Assembly (NCBI GenBank): GCA_964564225.1
Contig: CAZMAF010000001.1
Coordinates: 78,133-142,132 of the forward strand
DNA length: 64,000 nucleotides
Source of the DNA: RGIG1993 sp964564225
Lineage (GTDB): Bacteria > Bacillota > Clostridia > Oscillospirales > CAG-272
Direction of reading: 5' to 3'
Made by a program: the position numbers and the translations under genes
In this document: piece by piece, positions 33,453-42,871 of the stretch
How positions within the stretch are numbered: position 1 is the first letter of the stretch
How the letters are laid out: each line of letters starts with the position of its first letter
The notes under the pieces: generated by a model
Database searches by the model: none
Told to the model about the DNA's origin: nothing
Seen by the model: only the letters and a program-made list of their open reading frames with translations

Positions 33453-34352
33453 TTACTCGTATTCATGTCGTTTTAATTCAGCAAAAGTAGGTAACAAAAG
33501 CTTCTTTTCAGGATCATCATAAGCCGAAAGCAAACTATTTACAAGCCGTTCTGCCGCATAGGCCATCGTATGATGCTCCCCGCCCGACAGCATCTCATAA
33601 TTCAAAATATTTTGCAATTCCCTCTTGGTCGAAATATCAAATTCATCAAAATTACAATTTTGAAAAACAAAAGCATCCACCAACGAACGAAACGGCTCAA
33701 TCAGATCATCGGCAAGATTAAAAGGATTTAACTCACTACGGTGATGAATGCCCAAACACGGCTCAAAGCCCCGCGAAGCGATCAACCGAGCCAAATAACC
33801 GCGCACGATCGCATAACCGTAATTCAACGCCGCGTTAATGGCAGACTCATCAGATCGCGTGAAATCCGCGCCAAACAAAAGCCGGAAATAAAGCGCCGCC
33901 GCTTTGGCTTCCACGTTTGTCTTATCTCCAGACTGTACCGATGAAACAAGCCCCGAAAGCCTTTGTATAAACGATTCATCTACACCGCACACCGAAAGAC
34001 ACGCCGCCTGATTTTGAATTTTAGCAACAACAATACTCTTCCACATCTGTTTGAGCTGTGGCTGAGACGGCGATAACTGCAACAGTAACTGCTTTCTCTG
34101 TCGGGAATGTTGTCCAATCGGTTGAAGCAAAGCACAAGGCAAATGCTTATCGTCACAAATATACACACAAATACCGTGTATCGCAAACGCTGATAGCGCA
34201 TAGGTGGAAATCTGCGACGAACGGCTTTCGAGAATCACCGTGCGAATATCCTCAAGCGGTACTCGTCCCTCGGCAGCGCCGGAAATAACCAACTGCTCAT
34301 TTTTTACCGTGATCGAAACCGAAGACGAAATCACAATGTTGCGATATCCCAT
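33453..34352 (-). CDS. cas1: CRISPR-associated integrase Cas1
   Basis: 299 residues, typical of type II Cas1. It inserts new spacers together with Cas2. N-terminal beta domain GYRNIVISSSVSITVKNEQL; the active site is formed by the glutamate in DESAINAALNYGYAIVRG, the histidine in CLGIHHRSELNPFN and the aspartate in LADDLIEPFRSLVD. One base separates it from the cas9 stop. No csn2 or cas4 gene follows, which places the locus in subtype II-C. Confidence 0.95.
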   Translation of the reverse strand: MGYRNIVISSSVSITVKNEQLVISGAAEGRVPLEDIRTVILESRSSQISTYALSAFAIHGICVYICDDKHLPCALLQPIGQHSRQRKQLLLQLSPSQPQLKQMWKSIVVAKIQNQAACLSVCGVDESFIQRLSGLVSSVQSGDKTNVEAKAAALYFRLLFGADFTRSDESAINAALNYGYAIVRGYLARLIASRGFEPCLGIHHRSELNPFNLADDLIEPFRSLVDAFVFQNCNFDEFDISTKRELQNILNYEMLSGGEHHTMAYAAERLVNSLLSAYDDPEKKLLLPTFAELKRHEYE

Positions 34353-34353
34353 T

Positions 34354-37300
34354 TTACGACCTCTTCTGCGTAAAAGGCTGTCTACGCTCTTTTCCTACCA
34401 ATCGCACGTTACCAAGCACATCGACCTCGTATTTTTCAATTCTCAATGTCGTTTTACCGATAGTGCGATGTGTATACGTTCCGTCGTGCGTTATTCCTCT
34501 GAGAACGGCAACCGAAATATCCAGTCCCTTATTATAGAGGAACACACCGTCGCCCCCACTTAATGTCTTCGTCTTAGGCAGCGTACTGCCTGCTTTTTCT
34601 AGCTTTCCATCAAGTGAAAGTGAAAAATCTTTTTTAAAATACACCTTTATAAGATCATTGGGATATAATGAAAATTGAAAATCAGAATCTCTCATTTGTT
34701 TCCAGATTTTCTTATCATTCTTGTCTTTAGCCGCTGTCGGCGCCATACTCGGCAATTCCGCCTTAACCGTATCATGAACGTAGATCGGCACAAAATAATA
34801 ACCATCATCCTCAACGTAAAATACGTCAATACGGATCATATCGCCATTCGCGGCAATACCCGTACCCCCATGCACGTCAACGAACGAAGAAATACGCTCT
34901 CGAATCTTGACCGAGGTCACAAGCGTACCCTCGCCGCCTTTCTTAGAGGGCTTATACACAGGCTTTGCAAAAGCCTGTGACGCATCCCCGTTATGCTCAA
35001 TCAAGCGGTCTGCAAGAATAGCATACAATACGGGATCGGAATCGTTATAATATCCCTCGATCTGTCCGCTTTTCCACTTCAATTTCGTCAAAGGAACCTT
35101 GGAAACAAGATATCCGTCATCCTTGAGCTTTCCACTGTAAACCGTTGCCTTATTAGCAGCTCCCTTGATCTTATGACGGCACATACGCGATACAAAAGGC
35201 GCCGTCACACTTTCTAAATCGACCTCTGCATAATTCGGAAAATTCTTATCATTCAACTGCTTACGTACTGCCGCATCATCCTGACACAGACGAATCGTCA
35301 ATTCATCAAGAAACCACGGCCACGGTCTTGGAAATTTAACAATAACGTCATTCGACTTCTCAATAACCTCACCCGTAATCGCATCCACAAGATACTCCTC
35401 CGCATATTGCGTTTCTTCATACCGAGCATGACGATTGATCTCGTTAATCATACCTTGTGAAATACAACCAATAACAGTTGCATCAAGCGCATGATGCAAA
35501 TCGCCGTCAGCACGCACCTTACGAACACCCCATCTTGCACGTACAACCGCAGTAATCATACCGTTCACGGCATATACGTGACGCTTTTTACCGCTGCTGA
35601 ACGGAGAAAATGCAAGATAGTCGTTAATATATCCATACAAAAACCGTGAAAGATACTGTGTATCTTGTAAATTACGCGCTTTCCATTCCGACTCATTCGA
35701 AATCTTTTCCTTCAAAAGCAAAGCTTTTTTATTTGCTTTTAACCGACTTGTTTTAACCCAGACTATGAAATCATCACGCTTTTGACCGGTCAGATATTGA
35801 AGCGGTAAACGGTTTGACTTATTACGATTTTCCGCCGTTCTGACCAAAACCTTATTCACCATTCTATCGTCAAAACATTGGCTATACGGAACGATATGAT
35901 CAACTTCAACCAATCGGTGATCCATAAGCTCCTCAAAGGATATATTTGTCAAAGAATACGCGCAAACCTTACCCTGTTCATTCCAAAGCTTATACTTAAC
36001 AAGATCAAATCCGGTGGGCTGTTTTACACCAAGCCCACGAAGTTCATCCATCATCCGCTCATTTTGTGCCGCATTTTCCTTCTGCAATTTTTCAATCTTA
36101 TTGCGTTCCTCAAAGGTCTTGGAAAGCTCCCTTGCAAGCTCGATATTCAGATATACAGGACTTTCCTCACCCATAAAACGAATAATCGCATTCAAGACTT
36201 TGATCGTCTGCGACACCGCACGCTTAACAACAGGGTTCGTAATCGCTGTACTCGTAGCATCAAGCCCGGGAAGGTATTTAAACTTTTCCGTGTTTTCCGC
36301 CTTAAAAGCATACCCTGCCGCCTCGCAAGCCTTATCATAAGTAAGTCCTTTTTCAAGATGAGGAATAATTTTCCGAAGCGCCTTCAAGGATAAATGTCCG
36401 TTTTTCGCCTTATTATCGAGAGTCAGCACACGATCGATAATTTCCTGCGAAAAATCCGCTTTAAGAAGCTGCTTGGTAATTTCTTCATCCGAATAATTCT
36501 TCGAAAACACCATACCGATCACGTCAAGTTGCTCGTGAGAAACGAATACAAATAGATCATCCCCAAGCGCAGCCTTCACTTTGTGATAAAATTCAAGATC
36601 GTTAAGCTTTGACTTGTCCTCTGCCTTTTTAACGTCCTCACCCTTCACATACGTAATACCTCTAAAAAGCGCATCGTCGCTCAACTGCAAAAGCTTTCTG
36701 ATTTGTAAATAACTCAACGTTTTCTTTTTATGACATTCATCAACGATCAAACGGCGCTCTTCATCCGCCAATGAACGCACGTCCCCGTTTTCGATAATAC
36801 GAATATGATTAACATGCTGCCACAAATTGAAAATCTGAAATGAATACGTCGCCTTCGCCGCGCGAGGCTCGTCCTTTTCAAAGGTACAATTCCCGCGCAT
36901 TCTGTCTACCTGATTGCCAGCGTACGGACCGCAAGCGGGTCCGTCTGCAAACGAACGCTGTCTTAATAAAATCTCACAGTATAACGCCTCGTTTTCTTCA
37001 GTAGCAAACAAATGTCCGTATTCCCGCTGCTTACCGAAAATCAAATGCACCTCATCTTCAATCGAAGCACGGTCGACCGTACAGTCAAACTGCCCCGCCC
37101 GATTTCGCCTCTGCTCCAAATGATAAAACATCTCGCCAACCGTGCGATAACCTTTTTTGGCACAAAGCTCACGGTTTTTGGCAACCGCGCTCAACATTTG
37201 CGAGCCTTCAGTATCTTTTTTATCCTCTGCCTTACGATTGGATTTAAAACCTCTTCTTTGCGCTAAATGAATCAATACACGCGCAAATTCTTCATCTGTC

Positions 37301-37638
37301 AGACGCTCATCAAGCGCCTTCACACGAAGCCCGTACACGTCGGAAAGTTCCTTTCCGTCATATAAAGTATCAAGCGCATCTTGAGTTAAAAGCCCGGAAG
37401 AACAAATCAAATTACGAATACGCTCTTTTCTGTGTCTTCTGCGGCGAACCGTTCTTCTGGCACAACGGAAAACTCTGCGCTCTTCTGCAAGTGGATCTCC
37501 CGTTTTCGGCAACTCTGCCTTTTCAAAAATACGGGAACCAAGCTTGATAATACGACAAGGATTATCATTTCCGTCAAGCTCCAATACCGAATATCCAACC
37601 GATGCAATTCCAACGTCCAGACCGATAGCATATTTCAT
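34354..37638 (-). CDS. cas9: CRISPR-associated endonuclease Cas9, subtype II-C, 1094 residues
   Basis: A compact Cas9 with all catalytic residues visible: RuvC-I Asp8 (YAIGLDVGIASVGYSVLE), arginine-rich bridge helix at residues 54-74 (RRVFRCARRTVRRRRHRKER), RuvC-II Glu500 (NIELARELSKTFEERNK), HNH His581 and Asn604 (VEVDHIVPYSQCFDDRM; TAENRNKSNRLPL), RuvC-III His716 and Asp719 (DLHHALDATVIG). Guided by crRNA:tracrRNA it cuts both strands of target DNA. Residues about 830-1094 form the wedge and PAM-interacting part; the PAM is not predictable. The start has a GGAGG site. First gene of cas9-cas1-cas2. Confidence 0.97.
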   Translation of the reverse strand: MKYAIGLDVGIASVGYSVLELDGNDNPCRIIKLGSRIFEKAELPKTGDPLAEERRVFRCARRTVRRRRHRKERIRNLICSSGLLTQDALDTLYDGKELSDVYGLRVKALDERLTDEEFARVLIHLAQRRGFKSNRKAEDKKDTEGSQMLSAVAKNRELCAKKGYRTVGEMFYHLEQRRNRAGQFDCTVDRASIEDEVHLIFGKQREYGHLFATEENEALYCEILLRQRSFADGPACGPYAGNQVDRMRGNCTFEKDEPRAAKATYSFQIFNLWQHVNHIRIIENGDVRSLADEERRLIVDECHKKKTLSYLQIRKLLQLSDDALFRGITYVKGEDVKKAEDKSKLNDLEFYHKVKAALGDDLFVFVSHEQLDVIGMVFSKNYSDEEITKQLLKADFSQEIIDRVLTLDNKAKNGHLSLKALRKIIPHLEKGLTYDKACEAAGYAFKAENTEKFKYLPGLDATSTAITNPVVKRAVSQTIKVLNAIIRFMGEESPVYLNIELARELSKTFEERNKIEKLQKENAAQNERMMDELRGLGVKQPTGFDLVKYKLWNEQGKVCAYSLTNISFEELMDHRLVEVDHIVPYSQCFDDRMVNKVLVRTAENRNKSNRLPLQYLTGQKRDDFIVWVKTSRLKANKKALLLKEKISNESEWKARNLQDTQYLSRFLYGYINDYLAFSPFSSGKKRHVYAVNGMITAVVRARWGVRKVRADGDLHHALDATVIGCISQGMINEINRHARYEETQYAEEYLVDAITGEVIEKSNDVIVKFPRPWPWFLDELTIRLCQDDAAVRKQLNDKNFPNYAEVDLESVTAPFVSRMCRHKIKGAANKATVYSGKLKDDGYLVSKVPLTKLKWKSGQIEGYYNDSDPVLYAILADRLIEHNGDASQAFAKPVYKPSKKGGEGTLVTSVKIRERISSFVDVHGGTGIAANGDMIRIDVFYVEDDGYYFVPIYVHDTVKAELPSMAPTAAKDKNDKKIWKQMRDSDFQFSLYPNDLIKVYFKKDFSLSLDGKLEKAGSTLPKTKTLSGGDGVFLYNKGLDISVAVLRGITHDGTYTHRTIGKTTLRIEKYEVDVLGNVRLVGKERRQPFTQKRS

Positions 37639-37763
37639 ATTTTAACAACCTCCAAATCAATTGGTATCTATTGTATTTTAACAAATATTAACGCATAAAT
37701 CAATATATTTTTTTCTTTTTATGAATAAAAAAGAAAAAATTTTACCTCTTATCTAAATTTATA

Positions 37764-37792
37764 TTGCATTTTCAATCCGGGTATGCTATAAT
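37764..37792 (+). promoter_or_regulatory. Promoter of mgtE
   Basis: TTGCAT - 17 bases - TATAAT on the plus strand with an extended TGC before the -10. The leader is about 25 bases, too short for a magnesium riboswitch. Confidence 0.78.
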
Positions 37793-37823
37793 AATTTCAT
37801 TCTAAAAAATCGGAGGTGACGAT

Positions 37824-39206
37824 ATGATCCTTTCTCCGGAAAATGTAATGATGCATATCGAAGCGAAACAGTATTCTATATTGCGCACAGCGCTCAGTGA
37901 AGAAAATCCATTTGATATTGCCGCACTTTTATCTGAACTATCACCCGAAGCCGTATTGCTCGTATTCCGCATACTTTCGAAGGACGTTGCCGCCGAAACC
38001 TTCGTCGAAATGGATAGCGACAGTCAGGAGCTTCTCATACACTCTTTTAACGATAGCGAGCTTCGCTATCTCACCGACGAACTTTTTTATGACGATATCG
38101 TAGACTTGATCGAAGAATTACCCGCAGGTCTTGTTACAAGAATTTTAGCAAACGCAACTCCCGAAACCCGCTCTGCGATCAATCATCTGCTCAAATACTC
38201 ATCCGATTCCGCAGGTGGCATGATGACGCTCGAATACGTCAAACTAAAACCCGCAATGACGGTCGAAGAAGCATTTGACACAATAAAACGCACCGGCATC
38301 GATAAGGAAACGATCTACACCTGCTACGTCACAGGACCTGCCAAGCATCTGCTCGGTGTCGTCACCGTCAAGGATATGCTGCTCGCCCCTTCCTATTCCA
38401 CAATGGAAGACATTATGGAAACCAATATCATCTCGGTTTCTACGCAAGACGACAAAGAATCGGTTGCCAATCTCTTTGTCGACTACGGATTTCTCGCCCT
38501 GCCCGTCGTGGATACAGAAAACCGCCTCGTCGGTATCGTTACCGTCGATGATGCCATGGAAGTCATCTCCGAAGAAAGCGAAGAAGATATTCAGATCATG
38601 GCGGCAATCACACCATCCGATACGCCCTATCTTAAAACCTCAGTCTTTTCCATCTGGAAATCGCGTATCCCGTGGCTTCTGCTTCTGATGATTTCCTCCA
38701 CCTTTACAAGCCTTATCATCAGCTCATTTGAAGATGCGCTCGCCGCCTCAATGGCGCTCACCGCCTTTATTCCCATGCTGATGGGTACGGGAGGCAATTC
38801 AGGCTCTCAGGCATCCGTTACCGTCATCCGCGCCCTCTCGCTCGACGAGATCAGTTTCAAGGACCTGTTCCGGGTCATTTGGAAAGAAACATGTGTCGGC
38901 TTCTTCTGTGCCATCACGCTCGCAGTCGCAAGCTTTATCAAGATCGTCTTGATTGATATTATGCTCCTGCCCAATAGTCCGATGACACTCTCCGCCGAGG
39001 GCATTCTCATTACCTCCGTCGTGTGTATCGCGCTCGCCGTCACAGTGCTTTGTGCTAAATTCATCGGCGCAATCCTTCCGCTCGTCGCTAAAAAGGTCGG
39101 CTTCGACCCCGCCGTTATGGCAAGCCCTTTTATCACAACCATCGTCGATGCCCTTTCCCTGCTCGTCTACTTCTTCTTTGCACAAGCTTTAATTCCCGGA
39201 CTCTGA
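37824..39206 (+). CDS. mgtE: Magnesium transporter MgtE
   Basis: 460 residues with the full MgtE layout: N-terminal helical domain (residues 1-130), two CBS domains (about 135-255; MEDIMETNIISVSTQDD, VDTENRLVGIVTVDDAM) and five C-terminal membrane helices. The pore signature MGTGGNSGSQASVTVIRAL and the last helix FDPAVMASPFITTIVDALS are present. It is a dimeric Mg2+-gated channel in the cytoplasmic membrane. GGAGGTGA precedes the ATG. Confidence 0.95.
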   Translation: MILSPENVMMHIEAKQYSILRTALSEENPFDIAALLSELSPEAVLLVFRILSKDVAAETFVEMDSDSQELLIHSFNDSELRYLTDELFYDDIVDLIEELPAGLVTRILANATPETRSAINHLLKYSSDSAGGMMTLEYVKLKPAMTVEEAFDTIKRTGIDKETIYTCYVTGPAKHLLGVVTVKDMLLAPSYSTMEDIMETNIISVSTQDDKESVANLFVDYGFLALPVVDTENRLVGIVTVDDAMEVISEESEEDIQIMAAITPSDTPYLKTSVFSIWKSRIPWLLLLMISSTFTSLIISSFEDALAASMALTAFIPMLMGTGGNSGSQASVTVIRALSLDEISFKDLFRVIWKETCVGFFCAITLAVASFIKIVLIDIMLLPNSPMTLSAEGILITSVVCIALAVTVLCAKFIGAILPLVAKKVGFDPAVMASPFITTIVDALSLLVYFFFAQALIPGL

Positions 39207-39225
39207 TACCAAAAACTTCACACCC

Positions 39226-39258
39226 AAAAGGAGCTTTTCCGTCAGCGAAGCTCCTTTT
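39226..39258 (+). terminator. Terminator of mgtE
   Basis: Arms AAAAGGAGCTT and complement around TTCCGTCAGCG, with TTTT at the 3' arm end. Confidence 0.75.
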
Positions 39259-39456
39259 CAATTTAGTAGAATATCCTCAAAAAACCTTCAATTTTAACTT
39301 AATTGCCATAAAAAACAAATCCGTGGCAATAGTATAATAGAGGCAATAATCGAAAACGTCAAACATCCTGTAACATACCGACCGTACAAAAAACTATCAT
39401 TTTTTATTGAACGAACCATCGAGATGTTGACTCGTCAACTTTTTTCTTAAAATCTA

Positions 39457-39485
39457 TTGACAATTTCCGGAAAATCCTGTATAAT
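39457..39485 (+). promoter_or_regulatory. Promoter of the acyl-CoA synthetase gene
   Basis: TTGACA - 17 bases - TATAAT, full consensus. It rules out translation starts upstream of about 39492. Confidence 0.85.
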
Positions 39486-39525
39486 AAAGAAAACTATCCC
39501 AACCACACCAAGAAAGGTACGGATT

Positions 39526-41223
39526 ATGAAATATAAAAGTAATAAGGTTTATGAGATCCGCGACGTTCACTCGATCCGAGATATCTTTGAATCGGCGTGC
39601 GAACTCTATCCCGACAATATTGCTTTTTTGAGAAAAAGCAATGATATAATTGAAGAAATCACCTATGCACGCACACACAACGAAACCGTTGCACTTGCCA
39701 CCTACCTGAACGACATCGGCCTTTCCGGAAAAAAAATCGCCGTTATCGGTCAGAACTCGTACGAATGGTCAATCACCTATCTCGCAGTCACCTGCGGCGT
39801 CGGTATCATCGTTCCCTTAGATAAGGAATTAAAACCTGACGAGATCACATATCTCTCGAGCGATTCCGGCATTGCAGCCATCGTCTATTCAGAAGAAGTA
39901 ACCGAAAAACTTAACGGCATCGCCCCCTCGGTGCTTCGTCTGCCGATGAGTCAATTCCGTGAATACTGTGCGAAAGGCAGTGAGTTACTTGAAAACGGCG
40001 ATACTACCTACCGCGATTACACCTTTGATCCTGATGCGATGAGCGTTCTCATCTACACTTCCGGCACAACGGGGCTCGCCAAAGGCGTTATGCTCAGTCA
40101 GACAAACATTGCCTTTGATGTGCATAGCACCCTGCTCCGCATCCGCGTATACGAAAACGACCGCACACTTTCTATTCTTCCCCTCCACCACACATATCAG
40201 TGCATGGCAGGATTTCTCGTCTTCATCTACTCGGGCGCGAGCATCGCTTTCATCGAAACAATCCGCCATCTCCAGCAGGATATGCTCACCTATCAGCCCA
40301 CTGTCTTCATCGCTGTCCCCCTCGTTCTCGAATCTTTCCTGAAAGCCATTCAGAAAAAATATTCAAAAATTTTTGCAGGTAATGCCGTTTTCACAACGCA
40401 AAAAGCCATTTCCTCGCTCTTTAAGCTTGCGCCTTCCGTATCAAAAGGCATCTTTACTTCGGTCAACAAGGCGCTCGGCGGCAAGATGCGCGCCATTCTC
40501 TGCGGTGCTGCCGCCCTTTCCCCCGAGATTTACCGTGCCTACGAAGCTTTCGGTCTTCGCGTATTCATTGGCTACGGTCTTACAGAAACCTCCCCCGTGT
40601 CTCTCGTTCACAACGACTTTTACACCTCGCCAAACGACGTCGGTTATCCCATTGAAGGCGTACAGGCAATGCTCGTCAACGTTAACGAAGAAGGCGTCGG
40701 TGAGCTGATCCTCAAAGGAAAAAACGTAATGCTCGGCTACTACAACAATCCCATCGAAACTGCAAAAGTCTTAAAAGACGGCTGGTTCTATACAGGTGAC
40801 CTTGCCCGCATGAATAAAAACGGCAGCTTTTCAATCACAGGCAGAACCAAGAGTATGATCGTTATTCAAAGCGGCAAAAAAATCTTTCCCGAGGAACTTG
40901 AATACGACCTTGAAAAAAGTCCCTTGATCAAAGAAGCTCTCGTCTTTGGCCATGACGAAGAAGACGGCACAACGCAGGTTGCCGCCTCGATCTATCCCGA
41001 TTACGAAAAGATCGAGCTGGAAATGGGCAAACAACACCCGCCAAAAGACAGTGACGAATACAAACAACAGGTACTTGATATTATCAGTAAGATCGTGCGC
41101 GACGTCAACCGCCGCGTTCCGCATTATAAGTGCATCCGCAAGATCATTATCAAGAAAAACGAATTTGAAAAAACCTCAACCCGTAAAATCAAACGCATCC
41201 CCTCAAATTACCGCGAGGACTGA
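39526..41223 (+). CDS. AMP-dependent acyl-CoA synthetase (long-chain fatty acid type)
   Basis: 565 residues. It activates a carboxylic acid with ATP and CoA. Motifs: LIYTSGTTGLAKGVMLS (P-loop), FIGYGLTETSPVSLVHND, GWFYTGDLARMNKNG, and the C-terminal catalytic lysine in FEKTSTRKIKR. Similarity is strongest to the long-chain FAA1/FadD-like clade of anaerobes, but a role in other acyl activation cannot be excluded. AGAAAGG precedes ATG 39526. Followed by a small membrane protein in the same transcript. Confidence 0.88.
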   Translation: MKYKSNKVYEIRDVHSIRDIFESACELYPDNIAFLRKSNDIIEEITYARTHNETVALATYLNDIGLSGKKIAVIGQNSYEWSITYLAVTCGVGIIVPLDKELKPDEITYLSSDSGIAAIVYSEEVTEKLNGIAPSVLRLPMSQFREYCAKGSELLENGDTTYRDYTFDPDAMSVLIYTSGTTGLAKGVMLSQTNIAFDVHSTLLRIRVYENDRTLSILPLHHTYQCMAGFLVFIYSGASIAFIETIRHLQQDMLTYQPTVFIAVPLVLESFLKAIQKKYSKIFAGNAVFTTQKAISSLFKLAPSVSKGIFTSVNKALGGKMRAILCGAAALSPEIYRAYEAFGLRVFIGYGLTETSPVSLVHNDFYTSPNDVGYPIEGVQAMLVNVNEEGVGELILKGKNVMLGYYNNPIETAKVLKDGWFYTGDLARMNKNGSFSITGRTKSMIVIQSGKKIFPEELEYDLEKSPLIKEALVFGHDEEDGTTQVAASIYPDYEKIELEMGKQHPPKDSDEYKQQVLDIISKIVRDVNRRVPHYKCIRKIIIKKNEFEKTSTRKIKRIPSNYRED

Positions 41224-41247
41224 TTCAAATAACGAAAGGATACCGCT

Positions 41248-41514
41248 ATGAACGATAAACACCTTCACAAATTAAAAAATCTCGTGATGATCACCACAGG
41301 AACGATCGTATCTCTTGCCGGAATCGCATATATTGCCGTACAGTACAGCAAGCTTCTTACAACAATCTTTCTGAAAAACGAAGACGAAGACGATACCCTC
41401 CGCTATGACGAACGTCTGAATTCCCGCTTCCGTCAGGTAGAAAACGAAGAAGGAACGCCCCCTGACCTCCTTGATGACGACGATCTTTCAATTGAAATCG
41501 AAGATGCGGAATAA
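41248..41514 (+). CDS. Small single-helix membrane protein, acidic tail
   Basis: 88 residues. One transmembrane helix at about residues 12-36, followed by a very acidic C-terminal half (NEDEDDTL, LLDDDDLSIEIEDAE). A GAAAGGA site precedes the ATG, 24 bases after the synthetase gene. No family recognised. It may anchor or tune the synthetase at the membrane, which is speculation from position. Confidence 0.65.
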   Translation: MNDKHLHKLKNLVMITTGTIVSLAGIAYIAVQYSKLLTTIFLKNEDEDDTLRYDERLNSRFRQVENEEGTPPDLLDDDDLSIEIEDAE

Positions 41515-41590
41515 TTACACCGAATTATCTGACAGTAACAGCCGCATATCAACCGCGCTTGCCACTATATAACAAAGATTTCCGAGAATA

Positions 41591-41641
41591 TCATGTAACG
41601 AAAAGCTCCCTTGCTTAGCAAGGGAGCTTTTCGTTACATGA
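41591..41641. terminator. Very long perfect hairpin (24-bp stem)
   Basis: Arms 41591-41614 and 41618-41641 are fully complementary around a 3-base loop. The core AAAAGCTCCC/GGGAGCTTTT can terminate both convergent transcripts. The stem is about twice the length of the other terminators in this window. Confidence 0.75.
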
Positions 41642-41689
41642 ATTATCAATATTGATATGGAATTGTCAAACCTTTCTCAAAAAACAATA

Positions 41690-42856
41690 TCAACCGATTC
41701 CAATGAACAAAGAAGGATTTCCGTCTGTCAAAAGAACCAAAAGCGCAAGCAATGCTGTCAATCCAAGCCCCAGGAGTACCGCAAAAAAGACCCGCCAAGG
41801 CGAGATCGGCGCTCTGCCGCCCACTCTGCCCGTCTGTCCGTTTACCATAAAATAATACGCTTTATTACGATACGTAAAATGCGACATCCACACAGGAAGC
41901 ATCAGATATTTATACGAAATATCCCGATATCGTGTATGCACCGTCAGGTCGGCAACACGGTCGGCGCGATGTCGACGTCTTATCTCGGACGAAATTGAAC
42001 TTTGAAGCATCGTCGAAATTCCCGAGCGAGCTCCCGCCCACGCATCTTCAAGTCCCACCGAATACCGCTCTGCCGCAAAACCGGAAAGATATTCCGGCTT
42101 ATATACGATACTGCTTTCGGTATCGAAAGGCTCGATTTTTGAAAGAAGTCCCGCATTATGCCGTGTTGTACCTTTGATCAGGAAATCATTAAAAAACTCC
42201 GAATAATGACCGTTCGTATGATACCATCTGACGTAGGTTTCGGTACGGCGGTTTTTACCGCTCCCCACTGTTCTCGTATGAACGATACCGTAACGCGCCG
42301 AGTAACGCGACTCGGTCATTGCATCAAATGTCCAATACGGCAAATAAATACCGTTCAGGATAACACGCCCCGCATCCTTTTTTATACGCGACGGACAAAA
42401 TAAACGGCGCTTGATCCACAGTCGGAAATTATCCTCGGCACGCTTTGAATCTACTGAAAAAGGGCAAATACCGCCCGGCGCAAGCGTATTGTCATCAGCC
42501 GCCTCCATGATCTGATTAGAGCCGCAATACTGACAAACACCCGCTGTTTCCAAGGCATCATAAAGGGTTTCAGCAGCGCAGTTCTTACAAATAACAACCT
42601 TTTTGGCAACGCCCCAGTCACAGCTGCCGCGTACGAGCGCCTCGTCAAAAGAAAGCTCCTCGCAAAGATCGGCCACACTTTCGTCCTCAATGGAAACCGT
42701 GGTTTCACAGTAAGGGCAGTAAAGACAGTTCGTCTTTGGATCAAAAACCATGGTTGCATCACAGGCAGGACACTTTTTATCGGTTTTATCGAGCGTTAAA
42801 GCAATCGAAGTCTCTTCGAAACCTTCATTTTCCCGAGAATTGAAATCTGTCTTCAT
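41690..42856 (-). CDS. Zinc-ribbon membrane protein (YdjG-like)
   Basis: 388 residues. N-terminal TFIIB-like zinc ribbons CPACDATM..CLYCPYCE (residues ~33-55) and CKNCAAE..CQYCGSN (~90-115), a large soluble domain, and a C-terminal hydrophobic helix pair near residues 345-385 (FFAVLLGLGLTALLALLVLL). This layout matches Bacillus YdjG, whose operon with an SPFH protein belongs to the envelope-stress regulon. Here it is the last gene of a five-gene operon, directly after the SPFH gene. Probable role: envelope stress or membrane-domain organisation. Confidence 0.75.
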   Translation of the reverse strand: MKTDFNSRENEGFEETSIALTLDKTDKKCPACDATMVFDPKTNCLYCPYCETTVSIEDESVADLCEELSFDEALVRGSCDWGVAKKVVICKNCAAETLYDALETAGVCQYCGSNQIMEAADDNTLAPGGICPFSVDSKRAEDNFRLWIKRRLFCPSRIKKDAGRVILNGIYLPYWTFDAMTESRYSARYGIVHTRTVGSGKNRRTETYVRWYHTNGHYSEFFNDFLIKGTTRHNAGLLSKIEPFDTESSIVYKPEYLSGFAAERYSVGLEDAWAGARSGISTMLQSSISSEIRRRHRADRVADLTVHTRYRDISYKYLMLPVWMSHFTYRNKAYYFMVNGQTGRVGGRAPISPWRVFFAVLLGLGLTALLALLVLLTDGNPSLFIGIG

Positions 42857-42871
42857 TCCCTACCCCCGATG

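Noticed and set aside
37640..37690. A CRISPR-repeat-like element upstream of cas9 (GTTAAA and ATACCAA words) as an autoregulatory target
   Set aside because: The two matching words are separated by an unrelated insertion and the stretch is AT-rich, so the match may be chance.
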